Shown piece after piece: positions 22,435 through 30,405 of a stretch of 64,000 nt of DNA (the first letter of the stretch is position 1; each line of letters starts with the position of its first letter). This stretch comes from Solibacteraceae bacterium. Its GTDB lineage: Bacteria > Acidobacteriota > Terriglobia > Bryobacterales > Bryobacteraceae. The notes under the pieces were generated by a model. That model was not told the DNA's origin, searched no databases, and saw nothing but the letters and a program-made list of their open reading frames with translations. Both the position numbers and the translations under genes were made by a program. The DNA lies in contig JALSRK010000073.1 of the NCBI GenBank assembly GCA_026984795.1, positions 124,001 through 188,000 of the forward strand, in the 5' to 3' direction.

Positions 22435-22794
22435 TTACCGTTCTCGTGCGGGGATGTACCGGCAACGTCTCCTCGCGGCGATCCAGCGGTAGGCGCGGCG
22501 GCCGTAGCGGCGGAGGGGCGGGGTCGCGAGCAGCGGGGCGATCCAGAAGGTTAGGGGCAGGGCGCGCAGAATCTCCACGATAGCGTCGTAGCCGCCCCAG
22601 AGGCGTCCTCGGGCGGCGAGCTTCAATTCCCGGGAGGCTTCTTCGGCGGTGACACCGGCGCGCTGGAGCGCTTCCGGGTCGCTCGAGCCACGGTAAGCAT
22701 GGCGCCGGGTCACGTCGAGCAGGCGCAGCAGGCGCACCGCATGGCGGCAGAAACCGCAGCGGTCGTCGTAGACGACGAGGCGCTCGGCGGCGAT
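22435..22794 (-). CDS. DCC-family (DUF393) thiol-disulfide oxidoreductase-like protein, apparent ATC start
   Basis: 119 residues with the DCC pattern near the N-terminus (RLVVYDDRCGFCRHAVRLL), then RLWGGYDAIVEILRALP and a C-terminal hydrophobic stretch, as in DUF393 proteins. The first ATG in frame lies after the CxxC motif, so it cannot be the true start. No ATG, GTG or TTG occurs in frame for at least 90 bases upstream. A perfect AAAGGAGG (22809-22802 on this strand) stands seven bases before ATC at 22794, with a second ATC one codon earlier. Initiation at ATC or a sequence error at the start codon are the two readings. Confidence 0.7.
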   Translation of the reverse strand: MAAERLVVYDDRCGFCRHAVRLLRLLDVTRRHAYRGSSDPEALQRAGVTAEEASRELKLAARGRLWGGYDAIVEILRALPLTFWIAPLLATPPLRRYGRRAYRWIAARRRCRYIPARER

Positions 22795-22801
22795 GATCCG
22801 G

Positions 22802-22809
22802 CCTCCTTT
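22802..22809 (-). promoter_or_regulatory. Strong Shine-Dalgarno that decides the start of the DCC gene
   Basis: AAAGGAGG on the minus strand, seven bases before ATC 22794 and four before ATC 22797. No conventional start codon is at a usable distance in the DCC frame. Confidence 0.6.
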
Positions 22810-22894
22810 CCAGGACCGCGCCGGGCGGCCGACCCTACCGAAAGTGTCGCACCTTCTGCCGCCGGCCTCGCCCGCCCTGCACGGCCGCGGCGGC

Positions 22895-25303
22895 TCAGTT
22901 CACCCAGACGGGGCTGGACCAGGCCTTGTTGGTATCGAGCTGCTCGACGCGCAGGTAGTAGAAATCGCCGGGCTCGAGCGGCTCGCGGTCCTCGTAGTCG
23001 AACTCGGCGTCCATGGGCGCGTCCGGGTTGACGAGCTCAAACTCGACCCGGTAGGCCGGCTCCAGCCCCATCTTCTTCATGTACGAGTGCTTCACCTTGG
23101 TGGACGGGATGCGCTGGACGTAGAAGCCGTCGCGCTCGAGCGCCGCCAGTGGCACGGTGAAGTCGATCGAGCCGAAGGCCGGCGGGTCGTCGGCGTGGAA
23201 GCGCAGCTCGCCCTCGGCCTCGGAGATGTCGAGGAGCACGCCGTCGCGGTCGCCCGAAGGAGCGGCGGTGTTCCAGACGATCGTCCGCTCGTCCTGCTGG
23301 CGCACCCATTCGAAGGCCTGGTCGCGGTGGATGACGCGGACGAGCTTCAGCCGCCCGCCGGCGGCCTCGAGGCGCCCCGGCACGCGGCCGACGGCCGCCC
23401 GGCGCTGGTAGATGTTGTCGCCCCAGGTGACGCGCAGCAGGCGGGCGCCGGTGCGGGCGGGCTTCACCCGGTGGATCACCTCGTTGTTCTTCACCAGCTC
23501 GATGCTCACCAGCGGCGCGGTGCCGGAGATGCGCGCGTGTACGCGGGCGTTCCGGTTGAGCTTCGACGAGATCTCGCCGCCCATCAGCTCGCCGTTGACC
23601 TCGAAGCGCAGCAAGATGCGCTGGGCGCCGGTGGCGGCGAAGGTCCGGCGCTGGTACATGCCGTTCCAGATGTCTTCGCGGTTCTTGCCGTAGGCGTAGA
23701 CGCCGGCCAGCGCGTTGCTCATCGTGTAGATCAGCCCGGGGTAGGCGATGCCCATCGAGGTGGTATGGGTGTCGCCGGCCCCGATGACGCCCTGGCGCAG
23801 GCCGGCCTCCAGGTGTTTCCGCCAGGACTCCTCGAAGACGCCGTGGACGCTGGCCACTTCGAAGAGCCGCTCGATGCGCGGATCGGGCGGGTGGGTCCAG
23901 TCCGGCGGGCCGCCGCCGATGTGCGGGATCACCAGGGTCGGCACCTTGGCGAACTTGAGCGTCCGGAGCATCTTGCCGATGGGCGCGCGGGGATTCTTGG
24001 TGTCCAGCTCCATGGTGGTCTTGGCCTGGTCGGCCTTGAAGTAGACGTTGTGGTGGCCGCCGAGGCGCGTACCCACGCTGTACTCGTAGCCGAGGATGGA
24101 GACGAGCCCCTCCCAGCCGTTCATGATCTTGGTGACGCGCTGAAGCTCGGGCCACTGGTTGGTCGGCCACTGTTGGCCTTTCAGGCGGAGCAACGGGCCG
24201 CTGAGGGTGAGGGGGATGTGGTGCGGGCTCAGGGCGGCGAAGTCGAGCAGGCCGACGCGGCGGCCGTAGAGGTAGAGTTCCTGGAAGACGCCGCGTCCGT
24301 CGGCGAGATAGGTGTGCTGGTGCATCTCGCCGTAGTAGACCCGCCAGATGGGGTTCCGGATCACCCAGATGGGATTGCTGACGCCCTTGTAGCGGCCGTC
24401 GGCGGTTTCGATGGCGATGCGGAACGTACCCTCTTTGTGGGCCACGAAGTCGCGGGCGATGTAGTGCTCGAGCTTCTCGTCATAGCGGAAAGCGCCCGGG
24501 ACGAGGCCCTGCGAGGTGACCCGGAAGGAAAGGCCGGTGTGGTTCTTCGCCAGCGAGACCCAGGCGTCGGTCGGGACGATCTCGACCGGGAAACGCTCGC
24601 CGACGTTGACGATGGAGGGGGCCTGGACGCGAAGCTTGGCCAGGGGGCCGCCGGTGACGGTCATCATGGCGTCGCCGCCGTAGGCGACCGGCAGTCCCTC
24701 TTTTGTGATGGCGACGCGGAAGTTGAACAGATTCTCGGCGTACTGCTGCATGCGCACACCCTTCGGACCGCCGAGGTCGAAGGTGACCTTGTCGCCCTCT
24801 TCGAGGCGCCCTTGCTCGACGACGAGGGCCACGCACTTGCGGTAGGGGAAGACGGCGGGCGAGTTGCGCTGCACCCAGTTGGTGAACTTCACCCGCTTCA
24901 CCTGGACGTCAGCGGCGGTGACGTCGGCCCCGAACCAGGCCGGGGCATTGGGATCCTCGATCTGAAACTCCTCGACGTCGCTGGTGAAGTGCTTCCAGAT
25001 CTCGATGGCCATGCCGGCCTCGACCGGAACGTCGCCGACGGTGTACTCGATGCGGATCCGCTCCCGCTTACCGGCCTCGACCACGGGGGCGGTGAGCAGG
25101 CGCACCTTGCCGTGGAGCGGGAAACCCTCGGGGAAGTAGGCGGTGGGGCGATACTCGATGCGCTGCGAGGCGGGGTCTTGCGTTTTGGGGGCGGGCGGCT
25201 TGGATTCGGTCCTCAGGGCGAGGAATCCGGCCGCCGCGGCCAGCGCCGCCGCCAGGATCTGGGCGCGGCGGTCCCGCACGGGACGAGACACGATGCCAGA
25301 CAT
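22895..25303 (-). CDS. Exported DUF3604-domain protein (PHP-like metal-dependent fold)
   Basis: 802 residues. An N-terminal signal or anchor segment (AQILAAALAAAAGFLALRT) and beta-rich Ig-like regions (about 45-330) are followed by the DUF3604 core. The core opens with VYYGEMHQHTYLADGRG, a metal-binding His pattern like that of PHP hydrolases. It continues with FAALSPHHIPL, LVSILGYEYSVG, GGHHNVYF, VIPHIGGG and GVIGAGDTHTTSMG. Some DUF3604 members sit near sulfatases or degradative genes. The substrate is unknown. The ATG lies six bases after TAGAAT, suggesting a leaderless mRNA. Confidence 0.83.
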   Translation of the reverse strand: MSGIVSRPVRDRRAQILAAALAAAAGFLALRTESKPPAPKTQDPASQRIEYRPTAYFPEGFPLHGKVRLLTAPVVEAGKRERIRIEYTVGDVPVEAGMAIEIWKHFTSDVEEFQIEDPNAPAWFGADVTAADVQVKRVKFTNWVQRNSPAVFPYRKCVALVVEQGRLEEGDKVTFDLGGPKGVRMQQYAENLFNFRVAITKEGLPVAYGGDAMMTVTGGPLAKLRVQAPSIVNVGERFPVEIVPTDAWVSLAKNHTGLSFRVTSQGLVPGAFRYDEKLEHYIARDFVAHKEGTFRIAIETADGRYKGVSNPIWVIRNPIWRVYYGEMHQHTYLADGRGVFQELYLYGRRVGLLDFAALSPHHIPLTLSGPLLRLKGQQWPTNQWPELQRVTKIMNGWEGLVSILGYEYSVGTRLGGHHNVYFKADQAKTTMELDTKNPRAPIGKMLRTLKFAKVPTLVIPHIGGGPPDWTHPPDPRIERLFEVASVHGVFEESWRKHLEAGLRQGVIGAGDTHTTSMGIAYPGLIYTMSNALAGVYAYGKNREDIWNGMYQRRTFAATGAQRILLRFEVNGELMGGEISSKLNRNARVHARISGTAPLVSIELVKNNEVIHRVKPARTGARLLRVTWGDNIYQRRAAVGRVPGRLEAAGGRLKLVRVIHRDQAFEWVRQQDERTIVWNTAAPSGDRDGVLLDISEAEGELRFHADDPPAFGSIDFTVPLAALERDGFYVQRIPSTKVKHSYMKKMGLEPAYRVEFELVNPDAPMDAEFDYEDREPLEPGDFYYLRVEQLDTNKAWSSPVWVN

Positions 25304-25309
25304 GCCGAC

Positions 25310-25315
25310 ATTCTA
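25310..25315 (-). promoter_or_regulatory. -10-like box of the DUF3604 gene
   Basis: TAGAAT on the minus strand, six bases before the ATG at 25303; no ribosome site. Confidence 0.4.
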
Positions 25316-25373
25316 CGCCAATGCCTTTGCGGGCGGGCGGAGCGAGATGGCGGACGATCGGATGGGCATGAGC

Positions 25374-25606
25374 ATGAAACAGAAGGTGGTCGCTGCGTCC
25401 GAGTTCCGAGCCAAATGCTCGCAGTTCATCAGAGAAGTCCGGCAGGCAGCGGGGAGATCGTAATCATGAAACGCGGCGGGCCGGCGGCGCGATTGGTTCC
25501 CGTTGGGGAGAAGACGGGCCCGCTGTCCGGCCGGCGGCGGGGCACGCTGAAGATCCTGGGCGACATTGTCGCGCCGACGGGCGAGAAATGGAATGCGGCG
25601 GAGTAG
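25374..25606 (+). pseudogene. Phd/YefM-type antitoxin, frameshifted
   Basis: The reading begins MKQKVVAASEFRAKCSQFI, continues REVRQA and then stops early in this frame (25461-25463). The next frame continues the same antitoxin without a break in sense: GEIVIMKRGGPAARLVPVG, then a tail ending in GDIVAPTGEKWNAAE and TAG 25604-25606. A single missing base near 25448-25454, around CAGCGGGGAG, explains the break. ATGs at 25347, 25362 and 25368 are alternative starts. An intact protein would be about 78 residues, normal for the family. The last bases overlap the toxin gene. Confidence 0.75.
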
Positions 25607-26038
25607 GAACGGGCGCTACGGACCCCTGCTCACGGACACACACGTGTGGCTCTGGCTTGCGTTAGACGGCACGTCACGATTCCCTCCCCGCACCCGCCTG
25701 GAGTTGGAACGCGCAAGTGGAGCGAATCAGTTGTGGGTTTCGGCGATTTCCATCTGGGAAATCGCCATGTTCGAGGCAAAGGGACGGATCGAACTCACCC
25801 AGGACCTACGAGAGTGGATCATGCCGGAGTTGGCCGCGCCAGGGATGAACCTCATCGGTCTGCGGCCGGCAATCGCTATGGAAAGCGTTCGTCTCCCCGG
25901 TGAGTTCCACGGCGACCGGCAGATCGGATCCTGATTGCCTCGGCCCGGCATCTGGGGGCAACACTGGTGACCGCAGACAAACAGATGATTTCGTATGGGA
26001 GGACCGGTCATGTAAAGATCCTCCCTGCCGGGCGTTAA
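25593..26038 (+). pseudogene. VapC-like PIN-domain toxin, frameshifted
   Basis: The PIN-domain ribonuclease starts PLLTDTHVWLWLALDG (first acidic residue) and goes on VSAISIWEIAMFEAKGRIEL (second). After LPGEFHGD the frame breaks near 25917. The following frame gives PADRILIASARHLGATLVTA and DKQMISYGRTGHVKILPAGR to TAA 26036-26038, which is the correct C-terminal half with the third acidic cluster. Adding one C in GACCGGCAG restores it. Overlap with the antitoxin end is normal for the operon. As read, the toxin is truncated before part of its active site. Confidence 0.75.
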
Positions 26039-26058
26039 AGTGCAGCGCTGCCGCCGCC

Positions 26059-28278
26059 CTACCGCACCACCACTTTGGCCACTCCCTGGTTGTCGAAAGC
26101 GTCGGTGACGCGGACGGCCAGGGTGTGCTCGCCCGGCTCGATCTCCTCGAGCTTCAACTCGTAGTCCAGTTCGCGGGAGTCCGAGAGCCGGGTGAGGGGC
26201 TCGACGATGGTCCACTCGCCGCCGTCGAGCGAGTACTCGGCGCGGCGGATCACCGTGCGGGCGTCGGCGGCCTTCCAGCGGGCGGTGAGGACGCCGCCGG
26301 AGAACGTGGCGGCGAGGGCGCGGATCTCGGGAGGCGTGTTGTCGATCAGGAACGGCTCGCTCACCAGCGTCGCTTCGAGGGCCTGGTGCGGCGGGTTGTC
26401 CGGCGCGTCGGTGGCAGTGACGCGGACGCGGTATTCCCCGTCGGCGTAAGCGGTGGAGTCCCAGCTCAGGTACGCCTTGTCGAGCTCTTCCTCGAGCAGC
26501 TTCCATTCAGTCTCGCCCTCGCCGCGGATCTCGACGCGGTAGCGCAGCTTGTCGCCGTTCGGGTCCTCGGCCAGCCAGCGCACACCGACATAACCCTTGG
26601 CGTGCCGCATCGTCTGGCTGGAGGAGGTAGTGAGCGTCTTGGCGCTGGGCCGCGGAGAACCGGTGAGCGGCGGCAAGGTGATGTTTCTGGACTGGGTAAG
26701 TTTCAGCGTTTGGGGCAGGAAGCGGTAGTTGGGCGGCGTGGCGGCGATCTTCTTCACCTCCGGAGCCACGTTCTTGTTCAGATAGGCCGCCTCCACCTCG
26801 GCCACCTCGGGCGACGCGCCGTCCCGGGAGGCCTTCAGCGTTACTCTGTACTGCAGGAAGCGTGCCGGAGGGGCTTCGGCGCGGCCGCCATCGCTTTCCA
26901 GACGGACGGGCTTCCACGGGCTCCAGTTTTGCTGCGGGCGGTCGAGATTGCCGCTGCGGGCGGCCAGCTCGATCGAGCCGCCGTTGGCGCGGCCGCGGAA
27001 GCGGATGCGGCCCCAGTAGGAGAACTGTTCCGCGTCGAGCACCTCGCTCACGTAGGAACCCTCGGAGGCCAGTCCGGGTCCGATGTGGTAGAGCTTTCCG
27101 ATGTTGCTGGTGGCGGCGTAGAGGCCGCCCTCGCGGCAGGGGAGCAGCGCCGTCACCTGGGTGGGCGGCAGGTCGAGGAGCATCGTATACAGGGGATGAT
27201 TCTCGAGACGGTAGATGCGTCCCTTGTTGCCGGCGCCGAAGATGGGCCGGCCTTGATCGTCCAGGGCGATCGAGTAGACGATGGCTTCCTTGTCGCTCCA
27301 GACGACCCGCGGATAGCCGTCGGGTTCGATCACGATGAGTTCGGAGCCGCCGCTGACGCCGGTGCGCAGCCCGGGGATGGCGGCCATGAGGCGGCGCGTG
27401 GTTTGAGCAGCCGCGCTGGAGCTTGGCGCCTGGGGCGACAGTGAAGGTCCGGCCGCAGGCTGCTGCCGAACCGGCGTCACGGTGGGCGTCAGGGTCGGTC
27501 TCGGGACGGCCCGTTTCTTCGCCCCCACGGCGGCGGCGTAGATCGTCCCGTCCTCGGACGCCGCCAGGGCGGTGACTTCCCGCTTGGCGGACTGGTAGAG
27601 CACGAAACCCTCGCCGGCCGGAGTGATCCGGAAGATCAGCCCGCCCGGGTCGGTGCCGGCGATCAGGTTGCCCTCGGCGTCGAAGATCAGCGAACGCACG
27701 TGCGTCTCGCCGGTCCGGAAGAAGACCTCGCCGGAGCCGTCCGGTGCGACGCGGTGGATTTCGCCCTTGTCGCCGGTGGCCACGTAGAGGGAGCCGTCGC
27801 GGGCGGCCACGAGCGCCCAGATATATTTCGTCTTCGGGTCGTAGAATTCGGCCGGCTTGGCGCCGGGGGCGATCCGGTACACCTTGCCGTCGGGCGCCGT
27901 GGCGGCGAAGACCTCATCCTTGGAATTGATGGCCAAGGCCTGGACCTGCAAGCCGTCCAGTTCGGCCACGGTTTCGGCGGAACCGTCCGGGCGGATCCGG
28001 AAGACCTTGGCCGAGCGGGCGCCCGGCCCTCCGCCTCCGGCATAGATGTTGCCCTGGGAGTCCTCCGCCAGCGCCCAGATGGCGGCGGTGGAGGAATCGA
28101 AGACTTCGCGGTTCGCCGGGGCCAGCGACAGGACGCCGTCGCTGCGCAGCGAAAGGTTCTCCAGCCTGCCTTTGGCGAAGTCCTGCCGGGTAGCGTGCAA
28201 CCAGGTCTCGGTCTTGACGGCGCCGGCCGGCACGCCGAGCGACACGAGGGCGATGATCGTGAGTGAAAAACGCTTCAT
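26059..28278 (-). CDS. Exported beta-propeller protein with C-terminal Ig/fibronectin-like domain
   Basis: 739 residues. A signal peptide (MKRFSLTIIALVSLGVPAGA) precedes NHL/SMP-30-like blades with repeats such as IWALAEDSQGNIYAGGGG, VQALAINSKDEVFAATAPDG, IWALVAARDGSLYVATGDKG and VTALAASEDGTIYAAAVG. A Pro/Ser/Thr-rich linker (about 265-300) interrupts the propeller. The last 200 residues are Ig/FN3-like (WLAEDPNGDKLRYRVEIRG, IDNTPPEIRALAATF). It may be a surface or periplasmic binding protein. It follows the S55 gene after 16 bases and is probably in the same operon. Confidence 0.75.
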   Translation of the reverse strand: MKRFSLTIIALVSLGVPAGAVKTETWLHATRQDFAKGRLENLSLRSDGVLSLAPANREVFDSSTAAIWALAEDSQGNIYAGGGGPGARSAKVFRIRPDGSAETVAELDGLQVQALAINSKDEVFAATAPDGKVYRIAPGAKPAEFYDPKTKYIWALVAARDGSLYVATGDKGEIHRVAPDGSGEVFFRTGETHVRSLIFDAEGNLIAGTDPGGLIFRITPAGEGFVLYQSAKREVTALAASEDGTIYAAAVGAKKRAVPRPTLTPTVTPVRQQPAAGPSLSPQAPSSSAAAQTTRRLMAAIPGLRTGVSGGSELIVIEPDGYPRVVWSDKEAIVYSIALDDQGRPIFGAGNKGRIYRLENHPLYTMLLDLPPTQVTALLPCREGGLYAATSNIGKLYHIGPGLASEGSYVSEVLDAEQFSYWGRIRFRGRANGGSIELAARSGNLDRPQQNWSPWKPVRLESDGGRAEAPPARFLQYRVTLKASRDGASPEVAEVEAAYLNKNVAPEVKKIAATPPNYRFLPQTLKLTQSRNITLPPLTGSPRPSAKTLTTSSSQTMRHAKGYVGVRWLAEDPNGDKLRYRVEIRGEGETEWKLLEEELDKAYLSWDSTAYADGEYRVRVTATDAPDNPPHQALEATLVSEPFLIDNTPPEIRALAATFSGGVLTARWKAADARTVIRRAEYSLDGGEWTIVEPLTRLSDSRELDYELKLEEIEPGEHTLAVRVTDAFDNQGVAKVVVR

Positions 28279-28294
28279 GGCGGGTTGAATTCGC

Positions 28295-30160
28295 TTATTT
28301 GACCTTGATTCGAAGTGCGTAGCTGCCGTTGATGACCAGATCGAAGGGGATGGCGGCTTGCTCGATGGCGCTCTCGCCCCAGACCAGGTAGCGGCGGTTG
28401 CCGTTGCGCCCGCTCTGAATCACGTTGGCCACCGAGGCGGGCAAGCTGGGCAGCATCTTGTCTTCGAAGTAGAGGGTGGGCCGAGATTCAACCAGGGAGA
28501 CGTAGAGCCGGTTGTTGGCCCGCTCCTGGTTGAGTAGCGAGACGGTTTGCGGCAGGTCCAGGAAACGGTTCATGGCCCCGGCGACGGTCTGCATCCGGTT
28601 CAGCGTGGCGGCGTCGCTCAGCAGGATCTTGTGAGTTCCTTTCGGGAATCCTGTGGGGATCCGCACTTTGATGTTCTTTTCGATCCGCTCGCCGCGCCAG
28701 GGCTGCAGAAAGACCTTGAGGGAGACTTCGCTGCCCGGTTCGACCTCGTCGTTCTCGATCCATGCAGTCTCGATGGTGGCCACGCGGCGCTCGGGGAGCA
28801 GGTCGATGGTGGCGTCCACCCGCCGCAGCCGGGGCGTATCCACGGGGTTGCCGAACAGGCGGTTGAACTTGTCGCCCCACCAGCCGGCGAGCAGCATCGG
28901 GGCCGGAACCGGCATGTCGGTATTCGTGAGCATTGTCGAGAGAGAGACCTGGCCTTGGCCGTCGAGCTCCACCTTGCCGCTGAGCCGGTAGGTGGCCTCC
29001 TCGGCGAAGTCGTTCAGTCCGGCGATGGAGTTGAACAGAGTGATCATCATCAGGTACGGGGTCCATTTCTGGTGGACGAAGACGTTGAAGCGGAATTCCT
29101 TCTCCTTGTGGATGTGGTCGTCCAGACCGAAAGAGCGGACCTTCAGGTGGACAGGAATGGTGGCCGCCTGGGCCCCGAGCACGCCCATGATGCCGCTGTG
29201 GCGGTCCTGCCGCAGCGCTCCGACGATCTCGGTGGCGTTGGCGAATTTATTGGGCTGGTACTTGGATGACAGCACCATGAGCACTTCCCCTTTGCTCATA
29301 GGCATCTCGACGGGCCCAAGGTTGAAGAACGGGTGGCCGAAGGCGAGCACCCGCTTGCCGTCGTTGTAGGTGACCGTGCCCAGGCCGCTCACGGTCATGT
29401 CGCCGGAGACGAGGACGCCGGCCACCGCGTCGCCCGGCTGCAGGGCGTTCTGCCAGCCGGGAGCCGGGGCGGTGGACCCGGCGTTGCCCGCCGCGCCGCC
29501 CTGAACCACGGCTGCGCCGAGCTGCTCGAACAGCGGGCCGAAAGTCTTGAGCGTTACCGGGTGGAATCCTGAGAAGGTGAGCGGCGTCTCGATCGGGACC
29601 ATCACCGGGCGCCGTTCGAGCCAGTTCCCGCCCGCGCCTGCGGCAACCGCCTGAGCGAGCAGGTTCCCCGGAACGGGAATCCGCGCCTGGGCGGCCTTCA
29701 CCTTATCCGGCGTCAAGGCGTCAGGCGGCACGGATTTGTCGAAGTCGGCTACTTCGAGCATGAGCTCGATCGGCGTGATGCCGCAGATGGCGTCCGGGGA
29801 GAAGACGCTGAGGCGCAGCGCGATGGCCCCAATGAGCTTGCCATCGACGTAGACCGGCGTGCCGCTCATGCCGCCGGCCACGTTCGTCCGTTCGGCCTTG
29901 CCGCCGAGCTTGGCTAGAATGATGTCCTGCTTGGGCCCCCAAGCGTTCTTCAGCAGGCCGATGATCTCGACAGGGATTGGCTCGGGCTCGGTGCCGGCGA
30001 AGACGGTCCACGCTACGCCCTTCATCCCCGGCTTGATTTCCGAGGACTTCATGATCTCCACCGGCCCCGCTTTGGGCCGCTGCAACTCGGCAGCGGCCGC
30101 CGGACCAGCGGCCAGGTACACCGCCGCCAGCAGAACCGGGACGGCGAATCGCTTGTTCAT
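28295..30160 (-). CDS. Exported SpoIVB-like S55 peptidase domain protein
   Basis: 621 residues with a signal peptide (MNKRFAVPVLLAAVYLAAGP). The S55 region has GMKGVAWTVFAGTEPEPIPV, the catalytic-type RTNVAGGMSGTPVYVDGKL (Ser99), SPDAICGITPIE and VLAFGHPFFNLG. In spore formers SpoIVB cleaves SpoIVFA across the forespore membrane. Proteins of this form are common in acidobacteria, which do not sporulate, so the role is different and unknown. There is no PDZ domain between the leader and the S55 part, and the C-terminal half has no named domain. AAGGA nine bases before the ATG supports the start. Confidence 0.82.
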   Translation of the reverse strand: MNKRFAVPVLLAAVYLAAGPAAAAELQRPKAGPVEIMKSSEIKPGMKGVAWTVFAGTEPEPIPVEIIGLLKNAWGPKQDIILAKLGGKAERTNVAGGMSGTPVYVDGKLIGAIALRLSVFSPDAICGITPIELMLEVADFDKSVPPDALTPDKVKAAQARIPVPGNLLAQAVAAGAGGNWLERRPVMVPIETPLTFSGFHPVTLKTFGPLFEQLGAAVVQGGAAGNAGSTAPAPGWQNALQPGDAVAGVLVSGDMTVSGLGTVTYNDGKRVLAFGHPFFNLGPVEMPMSKGEVLMVLSSKYQPNKFANATEIVGALRQDRHSGIMGVLGAQAATIPVHLKVRSFGLDDHIHKEKEFRFNVFVHQKWTPYLMMITLFNSIAGLNDFAEEATYRLSGKVELDGQGQVSLSTMLTNTDMPVPAPMLLAGWWGDKFNRLFGNPVDTPRLRRVDATIDLLPERRVATIETAWIENDEVEPGSEVSLKVFLQPWRGERIEKNIKVRIPTGFPKGTHKILLSDAATLNRMQTVAGAMNRFLDLPQTVSLLNQERANNRLYVSLVESRPTLYFEDKMLPSLPASVANVIQSGRNGNRRYLVWGESAIEQAAIPFDLVINGSYALRIKVK

Positions 30161-30405
30161 TGATTTCAGTCCTTCGCGGCGACCCCCTCTCGTTGCCGGC
30201 CCCCTCCCGCAGGCGCCGGCGGCGGTCGCGTCTTACTTTCATTATCGTCGAAGCGCATGAGGGTCTCCAACCCCGACGGCTGGCGACGGGGCGGAATCCG
30301 TACCGCCGGGCCGGCCCGCAGCGCACTCCAGGTATCTGGACCTTTAGGTCCGCTATAATGAAAAGTCTGGGCGTCACGTCCTGATTTCAGCTCCAAGGAG
30401 ACACC
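30161..30405. other. 245-base divergent promoter region
   Basis: It lies between the S55 gene and the Nfn fusion. The right half carries the palindrome and TATAAT box listed separately. No small gene is evident. Confidence 0.5.
30338..30359 (+). promoter_or_regulatory. TATAAT promoter with palindromic operator-like site before the Nfn gene
   Basis: A perfect inverted repeat, GGACC-TTTA-GGTCC (30338-30351), ends two bases before a consensus TATAAT (30354-30359). The repeat occupies the spacer where RNA polymerase would bind, the usual place for a repressor operator or a MerR-type activator site. A conventional -35 is not obvious. AAGGAG (30395-30400) then precedes the ATG at 30406 by five bases. 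Confidence 0.55.

Noticed and set aside
22793-25606. 937-codon plus-strand frame opposite the DUF3604 gene
   Set aside because: Antisense shadow. Only its last part, which coincides with the second half of the antitoxin, is meaningful.
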